This document shows, piece after piece, positions 43,447 to 52,613 of a stretch of 64,000 nt of DNA; within the stretch, counting starts at the first letter, position 1; every line of letters starts with the position of its first letter. The translations under genes were made by a program, and so were the position numbers. The notes beneath the pieces are model-generated. The model was not told the DNA's origin and ran no database searches. It worked only from the letters and a program-made list of their open reading frames with translations. Source of the DNA: Nocardia sienata NBRC 100364 (GTDB lineage: Bacteria; Actinomycetota; Actinomycetes; Mycobacteriales; Mycobacteriaceae); the NCBI RefSeq assembly GCF_001613205.1, contig NZ_BDBX01000019.1:62001-126000 (forward strand). The letters run 5' to 3'.

Positions 43447-44052
43447 ATGGCTCACGACGACAAATCCCCGCTGTTCGGCTGGCGTGCCCGCGAACAGCTC
43501 CTGTCCCGCCGCATCCTGGTTCTCGACGGCCCGCTCGACGACGACAACGGCACCTTGTTGGCGACCCAGCTCCTCACCCTCGCCGCCGAAGACGGCGAGG
43601 CCGGAATCTCGCTGTGGATCCATTCGCCCGGCGGTTCGGTACCGGCGATGCTGGCCATCCGCGATGTCATGCGGCTGGTGCCGAGCCCGGTATCCACCCT
43701 CGCCCTCGGATTGGCCTGTAGCGCCGGCCAGTTCCTGCTCTCCTCGGGAACCCCCGGCAAACGTTTCGCGCTACCGCACGCCCGGATCCTCATGCACCAG
43801 GGGTCGGCCGGTATCGGTGGCTCCGCGGTGGATGTGGAGGTGCAGGCCGATGATCTGCGTTACACGGTGGAAACCGTGCTGGGCCTGATCTCCGCGGATA
43901 CCGGGCAGCCCTACGAACGGATCTACGAGGACTCCCTGCACGATCGCTGGTTCAGCGCGCCCCAGGCGAAGGAATACGGCTTCATCGACCATATCGTCGG
44001 CGATTTCGCGCAGGTCGTCCCGCAGCGCCAACGGGTTGGGATCTCCGCATGA
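43447..44052 (+). CDS. ClpP family serine protease subunit, complete triad
   Basis: A 201-residue ClpP protomer. Oxyanion region HSPGGSV; catalytic Ser92 in LACSAG, His117 in RILMHQG and Asp166 in LHDRWFSA, with the 25-residue Ser-His spacing of E. coli ClpP. It should form the chambers used by ClpX/ClpC unfoldases. The ATG at 43447 is chosen; the frame extends to 43336 across the CTGC/GCAG palindromes. It overlaps by ATGA a second ClpP gene that lacks the nucleophile. This is an additional clpP locus, resembling clpP3-clpP4 of Streptomyces, and not the usual clpP1P2 next to clpX. Confidence 0.9.
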   Translation: MAHDDKSPLFGWRAREQLLSRRILVLDGPLDDDNGTLLATQLLTLAAEDGEAGISLWIHSPGGSVPAMLAIRDVMRLVPSPVSTLALGLACSAGQFLLSSGTPGKRFALPHARILMHQGSAGIGGSAVDVEVQADDLRYTVETVLGLISADTGQPYERIYEDSLHDRWFSAPQAKEYGFIDHIVGDFAQVVPQRQRVGISA

Positions 44053-44654
44053 GTACCTACACGATCCCCAATGTGATCGCCCGGCATCCACAGGGTGAGC
44101 GGATCACCGATATCTATTCGCATCTACTCGCCGAACGCATCGTCTACCTCGGCACCCCCATCGACTCCGGAGTCGCCAACGCGCTCATCGCGCAGCTGCT
44201 GCACCTGGAATCGGAGAGTCCGGGACAGGAGATCGACTTCTACATCAACTGCGAAGGCGGTGATCTGTCATCGATGCTCGCGGTCTACGACACCATCCAG
44301 CACATCGGCGCCCCGGTGCACACCACCTGTGTCGGTCAGGCCATCGCGGTCGGTGCCGTGCTGCTCGCCGGTGGCACACCCGGCCACCGGGCGATGCTCC
44401 CGCACGCCCGGGTGGTCCTGCACCAGCCCGCGGCCCGCGGCCAGGGAGCCATTCCCGATCTCATCCTGCAGGCCGACGAACTCGTGCGGATGCGAGCGGA
44501 GATCGAAACGATCCTGTCCCGGCACACCGGGCGGACCCCGGAGCAGCTGCGGCACGACACCGACCGCGACCGGGTGTTCACCGCGGCGGCCGCGGTGGAA
44601 TACGGGCTGGTCGATTCGGTGCTGACGCCGCGGAGCCCGGCCGCCGCCCGATGA
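44049..44654 (+). CDS. ClpP-like subunit lacking the catalytic serine
   Basis: A 201-residue ClpP paralogue. Aligned to E. coli ClpP, CVGQAIAVGAVLLAGG places Ala100 where the nucleophilic serine belongs (E. coli GQAASMG); His125 (VVLHQP) and Asp174 (TDRDRVF) remain, 25 and 74 residues on, and the oxyanion loop reads NCEGGD in place of NSPGG. It should fold and assemble, yet not cut. By comparison with plastid and cyanobacterial ClpR, it probably makes mixed rings with the active partner, with which it is co-translated (ATGA). Confidence 0.9.
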   Translation: MSTYTIPNVIARHPQGERITDIYSHLLAERIVYLGTPIDSGVANALIAQLLHLESESPGQEIDFYINCEGGDLSSMLAVYDTIQHIGAPVHTTCVGQAIAVGAVLLAGGTPGHRAMLPHARVVLHQPAARGQGAIPDLILQADELVRMRAEIETILSRHTGRTPEQLRHDTDRDRVFTAAAAVEYGLVDSVLTPRSPAAAR

Positions 44655-44687
44655 TCGGGACCGCGGCGGGCGCGGACACCGGCCGGG

Positions 44688-45059
44688 TCAGGCCGCCCGG
44701 AGCAACGCTGTCGGTGCGGTGCCCGGGCGACGGGTCGCCACGGGATGACGCCGGGACCGGAGTTCATCGGCCACCTGTTCGGTGAGCGTGCCGAGAGAGG
44801 TGCCGAGAGCACCGGCCAGTGCGGCGATCATCTCGCTGGAGGGTTCTTTGCGGCCGCGTTCCACCTCGGACAGGTACTGCGGTGAAATACCCGCGCGCTC
44901 AGCGGTCTCCGCGAGCGTTTCGCGTTTCTCGTTGCGCAGCATACGGAGTCGCCCGCCGAGGACCTCGCGCCACAGTGGCTCGGGATGGTCCACCGGTTGC
45001 CGGGGCGACCGCTCGGCGCGTCCACCGGGAATCGCCTGGAGTCTGCGGGGCTCGGTCAT
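44688..45059 (-). CDS. ClgR/PopR-type helix-turn-helix regulator
   Basis: A 123-residue XRE regulator: LGGRLRMLRNEKRETLAETA, AGISPQYLSEVERGRKEPSS and EMIAALAGALGTSL match the ClgR/PopR group, activators of actinobacterial clp genes. It ends in LLRAA; in Streptomyces PopR the last two alanines mark it for ClpP degradation, making a feedback loop with the clpP3-clpP4 operon. It converges on the ClpP pair (34 bases between stops). Strong inference: activator of the two genes, itself their substrate. Confidence 0.85.
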   Translation of the reverse strand: MTEPRRLQAIPGGRAERSPRQPVDHPEPLWREVLGGRLRMLRNEKRETLAETAERAGISPQYLSEVERGRKEPSSEMIAALAGALGTSLGTLTEQVADELRSRRHPVATRRPGTAPTALLRAA

Positions 45060-45252
45060 GGACAGAGCCTAGAACCCGGATCCGCCGGTACGGGCGGATT
45101 ACGCTATGGGCGTACATCCGGACCGGCTCCGAGGTGGTCGACAGCGGCGATCATGCTTCCGGAGAAGCGGATCCCGCGCGGACGCCGGTGTCTCCGGTTC
45201 GCGGTCGCCGTGCCGGCAGCGTATGCGGTAATCCTGCCGGGTTCGGCCGGAG

Positions 45253-45280
45253 ATGCGGGCCCGCGTGCACGGGCCCGCAT
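45253..45280 (-). terminator. Hairpin after the small secreted protein gene
   Basis: ATGCGGGCCCG (45253-45263), loop CGTGCA, CGGGCCCGCAT (45270-45280): perfect 11-bp stem, five bases after the stop of the minus-strand gene at 45286. Confidence 0.75.
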
Positions 45281-45285
45281 ATCGG

Positions 45286-45603
45286 TCAGCTGCTGCCGAA
45301 GAGACCACGCAGCAGATGGCGGGCCCAGCCGGCCGGATCCTGCCGACCGCGGTCCCAGTGGCGATCGTGGTTCCAGTGGTCGTCGCGATCGTGGTTCCAG
45401 TGGCGGTCGCGGTCGCGGTCCCAGTGGCGGTCGCGATCACCGTGGCGGTCGCGATCCACCTGGGTGTAACCCGGAGCCGGGGCCGCCGGGTCGGCCACCG
45501 CGGGAGCCGCGAGGCCGGCCAGCGGGACCAGGATGATGGCACCCGCGACGGCGATCCGGGCGGTGGCCCGGCGGGTCGCGGATACTCGGTTCGTGCGGAA
45601 CAC
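45286..45603 (-). CDS. Secreted His/Asp/Arg-rich repeat protein
   Basis: A 105-residue protein with a signal peptide (AGAIILVPLAGLAAPAVA, cleavage near AVA-DPA) and a mature part dominated by repeats of the type HWDRDRD and HWNHDRD, then a short amphipathic end LLRGLFGSS. The repeats arise from degenerate 12-to-24-bp tandem DNA repeats at about 45355-45460. About eight histidines and many aspartates could bind metals such as zinc, nickel or copper. GTG start with AAAGGA upstream. No family known. Confidence 0.6.
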   Translation of the reverse strand: MFRTNRVSATRRATARIAVAGAIILVPLAGLAAPAVADPAAPAPGYTQVDRDRHGDRDRHWDRDRDRHWNHDRDDHWNHDRHWDRGRQDPAGWARHLLRGLFGSS

Positions 45604-45968
45604 TTCGAATCCTTTCGTGCTGTGACCTCCGGCACAGCGGAAGTGGCCGGGCCGGAAGACGTTGAACCTTCACCCTTCCGCAATGGTCACGAAAGTCACA
45701 GACCTTCCGCGGATTCGATCGAGAAATCATCCCGGGGTACTACGGGGATTCCCCGGTCCGTGCGCCGACCGGGCCATGAGCGGGTCATCCGCCAGGTGGA
45801 TCGCACCCACCGTGGCGTGATGCCGGTCTCCCCGGGGCGGAGTTATCCCTCACTGGTGGGGGTTTTCGAAGTGGAGGAACTTTCCCGGACATGGCATCGT
45901 TGTCAGAGAGATCAGGCGGATCGACCGTGGTCTGTCTGGCTCGCAACAGAAAGTATGAAGTAAGTAAC
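45604..45968. other. Upstream region and 5' leader of the cold-shock gene
   Basis: 365 bases without a supported gene. The part next to cspA is comparatively AT-rich (AGAAAGTATGAAGTAAGTAAC) and probably the untranslated leader; cold-shock messages typically have long leaders that control translation. Confidence 0.4.
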
Positions 45969-46172
45969 ATGGCTCAAGGCAGCGTGAAGTGGTTCAACAG
46001 CGAGAAGGGCTTCGGCTTTATCGCGCAAGACGGGGGCGGACCTGACGTCTTCGTGCATTACTCGGCAGTCGCCGGCAGCGGTTTCCGTACCCTCGAAGAG
46101 GGTCAGCGCGTGGAGTTCGAGATCGGGCAGGGCCAGAAGGGTCCGCAGGCTCAGGACGTCCGCGCCATCTGA
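45969..46172 (+). CDS. cspA: Cold-shock protein
   Basis: A 67-residue canonical cold-shock domain: [18 protein letters not shown] with RNP1 KGFGFI, RNP2 DVFVHYS, and [19 protein letters not shown]. It binds single-stranded RNA/DNA as an RNA chaperone. Single gene with a very strong terminator 15 bases after its stop; start fixed by the domain. Confidence 0.96.
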   Translation: MAQGSVKWFNSEKGFGFIAQDGGGPDVFVHYSAVAGSGFRTLEEGQRVEFEIGQGQKGPQAQDVRAI

Positions 46173-46187
46173 GTGATGTGACGAAAC

Positions 46188-46225
46188 CAGCAGGGCCCCG
46201 CACCTTCCGGTGCGGGGCCCTGCTG
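46188..46225 (+). terminator. Terminator of the cold-shock gene
   Basis: A 17-bp perfect stem (CAGCAGGGCCCCGCACC and complement) with loop TTCC, starting 15 bases past the cspA stop. Confidence 0.9.
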
Positions 46226-46768
46226 CGTATCCGGGGTCGCGCAGCCGTCCCGGCAGGGAAATCCGCGAGGTGCGCAAAGCCGCGCTCGGATCGATGGCTG
46301 CTGTTTTGCCGGGAGGTCGACACGTGCCGATCGGAGAATTGTCGAGTGTGCGCCGGAAGCATCCGGTGTAAAAATCCGATAATTCAAATCGCGGCGTTCC
46401 GGGGACCGAAAAGCCGGCGGTGCGCATTTCGGTTCCGCGCTGCTGTGAACCGCTTCTGTGCCACTTCGGCGCCGGGCGTCCGAGCCGATTTGCGCAACGC
46501 GCCGAACTCGGCCCGAGCCGACGGTTTCCGGCGACGCGGACGGCTGTGCCCGGGGCCGCGGCATTCCGGATCGGTGTGGCCCGGGCGGCGCTACCGGCAC
46601 GGCACCGAACCGCATACGGGACGCATCGGCGCGTGATCCGGCCCACCCGTCGACGGGGTCCGCGCAGCTCGACTCGTACCGATAGCAGGGGGCGGGACAT
46701 GGCCGGATCGATCCGAACTAAGCTTGGCCCCGTCAACTGGCCGTCCCCACATCCAGGAGTACCCCACT
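46226..46768. other. Long intergenic region upstream of serA
   Basis: About 540 bases. Frames in both directions are arginine-rich and look noncoding. An AT-rich patch near 46368-46392 (AAAAATCCGATAATTCAAAT) could hold promoter elements. No gene supported. Confidence 0.4.
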
Positions 46769-48367
46769 GTGAGCCAAGCAGGCCGTCCTGTAGTTCTGAT
46801 CGCCGACAAGCTCGCCCAGTCGACCGTCGATGCGCTCGGTGACGGTGTCGAGGTCCGCTGGGTCGACGGCCCGGATCGGCCCGCGCTGCTGGCCGCGGTG
46901 CCCGAGGCCGATGCGCTGCTCGTCCGTTCCGCGACCACCGTCGACGCCGAAGTCCTCGAAGCCGGCAAGAATCTGCAGATCGTCGCCCGGGCCGGAGTCG
47001 GCCTGGACAATGTCGATGTCCCCGCCGCCACCGAACGCGGCGTGATGGTCGTCAACGCGCCCACCTCCAATATCCACACCGCTGCCGAGCACGCTGTCAC
47101 CCTGCTGTTGAGCGCGGCCCGCCAGATTCCGGCCGCCGACGCCACCTTGCGCGAGCGCACCTGGAAGCGCAGCAGCTTCAACGGCGTGGAGATCTTCGGC
47201 AAAACCGTCGGTGTGATCGGCCTGGGCCGGATCGGGCAGCTTTTCGCCGCGCGCCTCGCCGCGTTCGAGACCAAGATCGTCGCCTACGACCCCTACGTCT
47301 CCCCGGCCCGCGCCGCTCAGCTCGGCATCGAACTGCTGAGCCTCGACGAGGTGCTCGAACGGGCCGACCTCATCTCCATCCACCTGCCGAAGACCCCGGA
47401 GACCAAGGGCCTGCTCGGCAAGGACGCGCTCGCCAAGACCAAGAAGGGCGTCATCATCGTCAACGCCGCGCGCGGCGGCCTGGTGGACGAGGCCGCGCTC
47501 GCCGAGGCGATCACCTCCGGACATGTCCGGGCCGCGGGTATCGACGTCTATGAGACCGAGCCCTGCACCGACAGCCCGCTGTTCGACCTGCCCCAGGTCG
47601 TGGTCACCCCGCATCTGGGCGCCTCCACCAGCGAGGCCCAGGACCGGGCCGGTACCGATGTCGCCAAGTCCGTGCTGCTGGCCCTGGCCGGTGAGTTCGT
47701 GCCGGGCGCGGTCAACGTCACCGGCGGCGTGGTCGGTGACGAGGTCGCGCCGTGGCTGGATCTGGTCCGCAAGCAGGGCGCCCTGCTCGGTGCGCTCGCC
47801 GACGAACTGCCGGTGAGCCTCGAGGTACAGGTGCGTGGCGAACTGGCCGCCTCGGAGGTAGAGGTACTGCAGCTCGCGGCGCTGCGCGGAGTGTTCTCCG
47901 CCCATGTCGACGATCAGGTCACCTTCGTCAACGCCCCGGCGCTGGCCGAGGCCCGCGGGATCAGCGCCGAGGTGACCACCGCGACCGAGAGCCCCAGCCA
48001 CCGCAGCCTGGTGGATCTGCGTGCGGTGTTCGGCGACGGCCGCACCCTCAATGTCGCGGGCACGCTGACCGAGCCGCAGCAGGTCGAGAAGATCGTCAAC
48101 ATCAACGGGCGCAACTACGATATGCGCGCCGAGGGCATCAACCTTGCCGTCCTCAATTACGAGGACAAGCCGGGCGCGCTGGGCAAGGTCGGCACCGCGC
48201 TGGGCGTCGCCGAGATCGATATCCTCGCCGCGCAGCTCACCCAGGACGCCAACAAGGAAGGCGCCACCGTCGTGCTGCGGGTCAACAAGGAGGTGCCCGA
48301 AGCGGTGCGTTCCGAGATCGCCGCCGCGGTCGGTGCCGCCAAGGTCGCCCTGGTCGACCTGTTCTGA
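46769..48367 (+). CDS. serA: D-3-phosphoglycerate dehydrogenase
   Basis: A 532-residue long-type PGDH, the first step of serine synthesis (3-phosphoglycerate to phosphohydroxypyruvate with NAD+). Substrate and NAD domains show RAGVGLDNVDVPAATERG, GLGRIGQLFAARLAAF, INAARGGLVDEAAL-like VNAARGGLVDE and the catalytic HLGAST; these are followed by the intervening (ASB) domain and a C-terminal ACT domain (YEDKPGALGKVGTALG) giving serine feedback, as in M. tuberculosis SerA1. The start is GTG 46769 with CAGGAG nine bases before; an in-frame ATG further upstream adds no conserved sequence. Confidence 0.97.
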   Translation: MSQAGRPVVLIADKLAQSTVDALGDGVEVRWVDGPDRPALLAAVPEADALLVRSATTVDAEVLEAGKNLQIVARAGVGLDNVDVPAATERGVMVVNAPTSNIHTAAEHAVTLLLSAARQIPAADATLRERTWKRSSFNGVEIFGKTVGVIGLGRIGQLFAARLAAFETKIVAYDPYVSPARAAQLGIELLSLDEVLERADLISIHLPKTPETKGLLGKDALAKTKKGVIIVNAARGGLVDEAALAEAITSGHVRAAGIDVYETEPCTDSPLFDLPQVVVTPHLGASTSEAQDRAGTDVAKSVLLALAGEFVPGAVNVTGGVVGDEVAPWLDLVRKQGALLGALADELPVSLEVQVRGELAASEVEVLQLAALRGVFSAHVDDQVTFVNAPALAEARGISAEVTTATESPSHRSLVDLRAVFGDGRTLNVAGTLTEPQQVEKIVNINGRNYDMRAEGINLAVLNYEDKPGALGKVGTALGVAEIDILAAQLTQDANKEGATVVLRVNKEVPEAVRSEIAAAVGAAKVALVDLF

Positions 48368-48553
48368 GCTGTTCCGTGCACGCTGCCGCCCCGGGCCGGT
48401 GGGCGGCGTGCGCCGCCGGGTACGCACCCGCCCCGGGCCCTACGGTCCGGGGCGGACCGGTACCCGGCCACCGTTCCCGGTGACAGACCTACCCGGCCCG
48501 GCAGCCGCGTCCCGCTGGCGTTCGCGGCCTCGTTCGTAGAAAGCGTGGTTGTC

Positions 48554-49561
48554 ATGAAACTCGCCGTGATTCCCGGTGACGGTATCGGACCGGAAGTCGT
48601 CACCGAGGCGCTCAAAGTGCTCGATGTGGTACTGCCCGGGGTCGAACGCACCCACTACGACCTGGGCGCCAAGCGTTACCACGCCACCGGGGAGATCCTG
48701 CCCGAATCGGTGCTGCCGGAACTGAAACAGCACGACGCGATCCTGCTCGGCGCGATCGGCGACCCCTCGGTGCCCAGCGGCATCCTGGAACGCGGTCTGC
48801 TGCTGCGCACCCGTTTCGCCCTCGATCACCACGTGAACCTGCGCCCCTCCAAGCTGTATCCGGGCGTCGGCAGCCCGCTGGCGGGCACCCCGGATATCGA
48901 CTTCGTGGTGGTCCGGGAAGGTACCGAGGGCCCGTACACCGGCACCGGCGGCGCGATCCGGGTGGATACGCCGCACGAGGTCGCCACCGAGGTCAGCACC
49001 AACACCCGGTTCGGTGTCGAACGCGTGGTCCGCTACGCCTTCGCCAAGGCGCAGGCGCGGCGCAAGCATCTCACCCTGGTGCACAAGACCAACGTGCTCG
49101 CCTTCGCCGGCTCGCTGTGGCAGCGCACGGTGGACGAGGTCGGCGCGGAATTCGGTGATGTCGAGGTGGCCTACCAGCACATCGACGCCGCCACCATCCA
49201 TATGGTCAACGATCCGGGCCGCTTCGACGTGATCGTCACCGACAACCTGTTCGGCGATATCATCACCGACCTCGCCGCCGCCGTCAGCGGCGGTATCGGC
49301 CTGGCGGCCAGCGGCAATATCGACGCCACCGGCACCAATCCGAGCATGTTCGAACCGGTGCACGGCAGCGCGCCCGATATCGCCGGCCAGTCCAAGGCCG
49401 ACCCGACCGCGGCCATCCTCTCGGTCTCGCTGCTGCTCGAGCACAAAGGCGAGACCGCCGCTGCCGCCCGTATCCAGGACGCGGTCGCCAAGGATCTGTC
49501 CGGCCGCACCGGCACCGCGTCGACCACCGAGATCGGCGATCGGATCGCCACCGCTCTCTGA
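48554..49561 (+). CDS. leuB: 3-isopropylmalate dehydrogenase
   Basis: A 335-residue enzyme of leucine synthesis that oxidises and decarboxylates 3-isopropylmalate to 2-ketoisocaproate with NAD+. Start [15 protein letters not shown] is the family start (GTG 48545 is an alternative three codons upstream); substrate-binding [26 protein letters not shown], the metal-binding [13 protein letters not shown] and [13 protein letters not shown] are all present. Comes after serA, as in mycobacteria, with about 190 bases between. Confidence 0.97.
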   Translation: MKLAVIPGDGIGPEVVTEALKVLDVVLPGVERTHYDLGAKRYHATGEILPESVLPELKQHDAILLGAIGDPSVPSGILERGLLLRTRFALDHHVNLRPSKLYPGVGSPLAGTPDIDFVVVREGTEGPYTGTGGAIRVDTPHEVATEVSTNTRFGVERVVRYAFAKAQARRKHLTLVHKTNVLAFAGSLWQRTVDEVGAEFGDVEVAYQHIDAATIHMVNDPGRFDVIVTDNLFGDIITDLAAAVSGGIGLAASGNIDATGTNPSMFEPVHGSAPDIAGQSKADPTAAILSVSLLLEHKGETAAAARIQDAVAKDLSGRTGTASTTEIGDRIATAL

Positions 49562-49611
49562 CCTCGAGGGCCCCGGATTTCCGTGCGCGAAATCGGGTTG
49601 CGTGTCCGATA

Positions 49612-49643
49612 CCATCGGGGATACCTGGGCGTATCCCCGATGG
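49612..49643. terminator. Long perfect inverted repeat between leuB and the Uma2 gene
   Basis: CCATCGGGGATAC and its perfect complement GTATCCCCGATGG around CTGGGC. It is 50 bases after the leuB stop and 25 bases before the next start; it can be the leuB terminator or an operator of the Uma2 gene. Confidence 0.6.
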
Positions 49644-49667
49644 ACGGCCCGAGCACTTGGAGGCAGC

Positions 49668-50270
49668 ATGACCGCGTGGCACGCCACCAGTGATGTCGGC
49701 TTCGGCCCGTACACAGTGCTGGATCTCTACGATCTGCCGGAGGACGGCAAGGGTTTCGAACTCGAAGACGGGTGGTTGGTCGAGGTGGCAGCGGGGGCGC
49801 GGCACAACTTCATCGGGTGGTCGCTGGCCGGCCGAATCCGGACAGCTGCGGAAAGCGCCGACGTATTCGTCTGTGACGGCGGCGAGTGGGAGGTCAGCAC
49901 GCCGTCGGGTGTCCGTAAGCCCGATGTGTTCGTCGTCCCGAAAGCAGTGGCGCGAGCCGCGATTGTCGACGAATCGCCGAAACTGATCCCGGGTACCGAC
50001 ATCCTGCTGGCCGTCGAGGTGGTGTCACCGGGCAGCGGTAGCGAACGCACCGACCGAGTGCGCAAGGTCCGCGAGTATGCGGCGCTGGGAATTGCGGAGT
50101 ACTGGATCGTCGAACATCAGCCGCATATACGGATTCATCGAGGCACCCTTGACGGTGCCTCCTATCGTTGGGACCCGCCGGTGGCGGAAGGCACCGAGTT
50201 CATCGCCGAGATCGAGGCCGACGCGAGAATTCGCGTGGCGCTCGATCCGGCGGTGCTCATCGAGATCTGA
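49668..50270 (+). CDS. Uma2 family (DUF820) restriction-endonuclease-like protein
   Basis: A 200-residue member of the Uma2 family, which has the PD-(D/E)XK nuclease fold. Active-site-like residues are in KPDVFVVPK (Asp) and LLAVEVVSPGSG (E-x-x-S type), followed by the KVREYAALGIAEYWIVE helix-strand. Uma2 proteins are abundant in cyanobacteria and actinobacteria and their role is unsettled. ATG 49668 follows GGAGG at five bases. It stands alone in otherwise conserved gene order, so it is likely an addition. Confidence 0.85.
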   Translation: MTAWHATSDVGFGPYTVLDLYDLPEDGKGFELEDGWLVEVAAGARHNFIGWSLAGRIRTAAESADVFVCDGGEWEVSTPSGVRKPDVFVVPKAVARAAIVDESPKLIPGTDILLAVEVVSPGSGSERTDRVRKVREYAALGIAEYWIVEHQPHIRIHRGTLDGASYRWDPPVAEGTEFIAEIEADARIRVALDPAVLIEI

Positions 50271-50435
50271 CGAGTGCGATCCGCTCGTCCGACCCGGCCG
50301 GGCCACTATATGCACCACCGACACGACTATCCATGTGATGGTCGACTCCCTGTGCTCGTCGAGACCTGACCGATTATCCGTTTGGGCATCCGGTACGGCC
50401 GGGGAGTTGTCGGCGGTAACGGATTCGGCCCCCGA

Positions 50436-51653
50436 TTACTCGAGGGGCTTTTCCGACGCCACCGGGACCAGCGGGATCGCCACGGCCGCCAGGACCGCTG
50501 CCGCCAGGTAGACTGCCGGGAAACCGGTCGCGGTGATGAGCGCACCGAATACCGGGGGTACCGCGGCGACGGTCAGGTTCTGACCGGTGTTCTGGATGCC
50601 CAGTCCGCGACCGCTCCAGAACGGCCCGGCGCGTTCGGCTATGGCGGTGAAGGCCAGGCCGTTGTCGGAGACCGTGACCACCGAGGCGACGACGAGCAGT
50701 GGCACCGCGGCCCACCACCAGTGGGTCCAGGAAGTCAGTGCCAGCAGAGCCATGGTGGCGACCGCGGCGATCGCGACCTGGCGCAGCGGGCCCATCCGGC
50801 TGCCGACCCGGTCCGACCAGGCACCGGCGCCGATCCGGCCCAGCGCGCCCAGGATCTGGGTGAAGGTGACCAGCGCGCCGGCCGCCGCCAGTGACCAGCC
50901 GAGGTCGCGGTGCAGCCACAGCAGCGCGAAGGTCCAGACGGTGGCCTGGGGGACCACCAGCAGAATCGATACGCCGTGGATACGCCACAGTGTGCTGCTG
51001 CCCCGGTAGGGGTTCGCCCCGGTCGCCTGGGCTCGGGGCGGCCGGGGCGGGTCGACGATGCCCAGCAGGCAGCACACCGCGGCCAGTCCGGCCAATAGCG
51101 CGGGCACGGTGAGCGCGGGTGCGACGCCGAACCGGTCGGCGACCAGGGGGACCGACATCGCCGCGATTCCGACGCCGAGCGGCTGGCCGGTCTGCCGGAT
51201 TCCCATGGCCAGGCCGCGCCGGTCGGGCGGGAACCAGCCGACGATCACCCGGCCGCTGGCACCGTTGGTGCTGGCGGCGCCGATCCCACCGAGGAACAGC
51301 AGGGCCCCCAGGGCGGGGTAGCCGGTGGTGAAGGCGGCGGCCGCACCGGCCGCGCACATGATCACCGGCCCGGCGACCAGTGCGATGCGTTCGCCGACCC
51401 GGTCGACCAGATAACCCCAGGCGATGAGGGTGCAGCACAGGCCGACGGTGGGCATGGCCACCAGCAGGCCGGCGGTGGGCAGTGGCATACCCCCGGCGGT
51501 CAGCGCGGGGAGCAGGAACGGCACCCCGTGGACGAAGATCGCGCTGGACACCTGGGCGAAGACCCCGAAGGCGAGCATGAGCCAGCGGTGCGCGGGGGAT
51601 ATCTGCCTGCCGGACGCGGCGATCGGGAGGGCCGCCGAAGGACTGTGCGCCAT
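50436..51653 (-). CDS. Major facilitator superfamily transporter
   Basis: A 405-residue MFS permease with twelve membrane segments by eye, motif-A-like GYLVDRVGERIALVAG between segments 2 and 3 and GAGAWSDRVGSRMGPLRQVA in the second half. It corresponds in position to Rv2994 of M. tuberculosis. Proton-coupled export or uptake of a small compound; substrate not deducible. TCTCA-type palindromes lie 26 bases upstream. Confidence 0.88.
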   Translation of the reverse strand: MAHSPSAALPIAASGRQISPAHRWLMLAFGVFAQVSSAIFVHGVPFLLPALTAGGMPLPTAGLLVAMPTVGLCCTLIAWGYLVDRVGERIALVAGPVIMCAAGAAAAFTTGYPALGALLFLGGIGAASTNGASGRVIVGWFPPDRRGLAMGIRQTGQPLGVGIAAMSVPLVADRFGVAPALTVPALLAGLAAVCCLLGIVDPPRPPRAQATGANPYRGSSTLWRIHGVSILLVVPQATVWTFALLWLHRDLGWSLAAAGALVTFTQILGALGRIGAGAWSDRVGSRMGPLRQVAIAAVATMALLALTSWTHWWWAAVPLLVVASVVTVSDNGLAFTAIAERAGPFWSGRGLGIQNTGQNLTVAAVPPVFGALITATGFPAVYLAAAVLAAVAIPLVPVASEKPLE

Positions 51654-51678
51654 GGTTCCCCATCTCGGAACGAGAGAA

Positions 51679-51704
51679 TCTCAATATATGAGAATATAGT
51701 CTCA
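51679..51704. promoter_or_regulatory. Alternating TCTCA/TGAGA palindromes upstream of the MFS gene
   Basis: TCTCA-ATATA-TGAGA (51679-51693) and, sharing the TGAGA, TGAGA-ATATAG-TCTCA (51689-51704). An AT-rich island in GC-rich DNA, between the MFS gene and the divergent FAH-family gene. Probably promoter plus operator; regulator unknown. Confidence 0.55.
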
Positions 51705-51838
51705 ATCTTTGAACTTACGCGGCCACGGTACACCTCCGGCCCCGGGATCCCGCAAGTAGTGGCCCGGTTCCCGCCGCCGGGCAGACCGGTCGGTCGGGCG
51801 CATTCGGGCTGGTGAACCCGGCTGGATAGACTTCGGTC

Positions 51839-52600
51839 ATGCGTCTAGGTCGAGTTGCCAGCCCCGACGGGGTCGCGTTCGTCGCCATCGAAGGCGAAAC
51901 CGCCAAGGAAATCGCCGAACATCCGTTCGGTACCCCGACGTTCACCGGCCGCAGCTGGCCGCTGGCCGATATCCGTCTGCTCGCTCCGATCCTGGCCAGC
52001 AAGGTGATCTGCGTCGGCAAGAACTACGCGTCCCATGCCGCCGAGATGGGCGGTGAGGCGCCGGCCGAACCGGTGATCTTCATGAAACCGAATACATCCA
52101 TCATCGGCCCCGATATCCCGATCATCGTGCCGCCCAGTTCGTCCCGCGTCGACTACGAGGGTGAACTCGCCGTGGTCATCGGGCGGCCCTGCAAGGACGT
52201 TCCCGCGGCCCGGGCAAAGGACGTCATCCTCGGCTATACCGTCGCCAACGATGTGACCGCCCGCGACCAGCAGGCCCAGGACGGCCAGTGGACCCGGGCC
52301 AAGGGCTACGACACCTTCTGCCCACTGGGGCCCTGGATCGAAACCGAACTCGATCCGGCGGATCTCGAGATCACCACCGAACTCGACGGCGAAGTACGTC
52401 AACGTAGTACCACATCGCTACTGTTGCATGATATTCCGGATATCATCGAATGGGTCACCCGGGTGATGACCCTGCTCCCCGGTGATGTCATCCTCACCGG
52501 AACTCCCGAAGGTGTCGGCCCGATGAAAGACGGTCAAACGGTGTCGGTCACCGTCTCCGGTATCGGCACGCTGACCAATCCTGTTGCCGCGAAACGCTGA
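51839..52600 (+). CDS. Fumarylacetoacetate hydrolase family protein
   Basis: A 253-residue FAH-fold enzyme: [32 protein letters not shown], metal ligands in [25 protein letters not shown] and the end [19 protein letters not shown]. Members hydrolyse or decarboxylate acylpyruvate-type and related diacids (FAHD1-like, HpcE-like). Corresponds to Rv2993c. It is 13 bases upstream of gltX, so the two are cotranscribed; the link is positional and old, with no obvious metabolic sense. Confidence 0.9.
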   Translation: MRLGRVASPDGVAFVAIEGETAKEIAEHPFGTPTFTGRSWPLADIRLLAPILASKVICVGKNYASHAAEMGGEAPAEPVIFMKPNTSIIGPDIPIIVPPSSSRVDYEGELAVVIGRPCKDVPAARAKDVILGYTVANDVTARDQQAQDGQWTRAKGYDTFCPLGPWIETELDPADLEITTELDGEVRQRSTTSLLLHDIPDIIEWVTRVMTLLPGDVILTGTPEGVGPMKDGQTVSVTVSGIGTLTNPVAAKR

Positions 52601-52613
52601 ACGAAAGAGGGAC

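Noticed and set aside
46733..48427. 564-codon open frame on the minus strand
   Set aside because: Antisense to serA; no domain seen.
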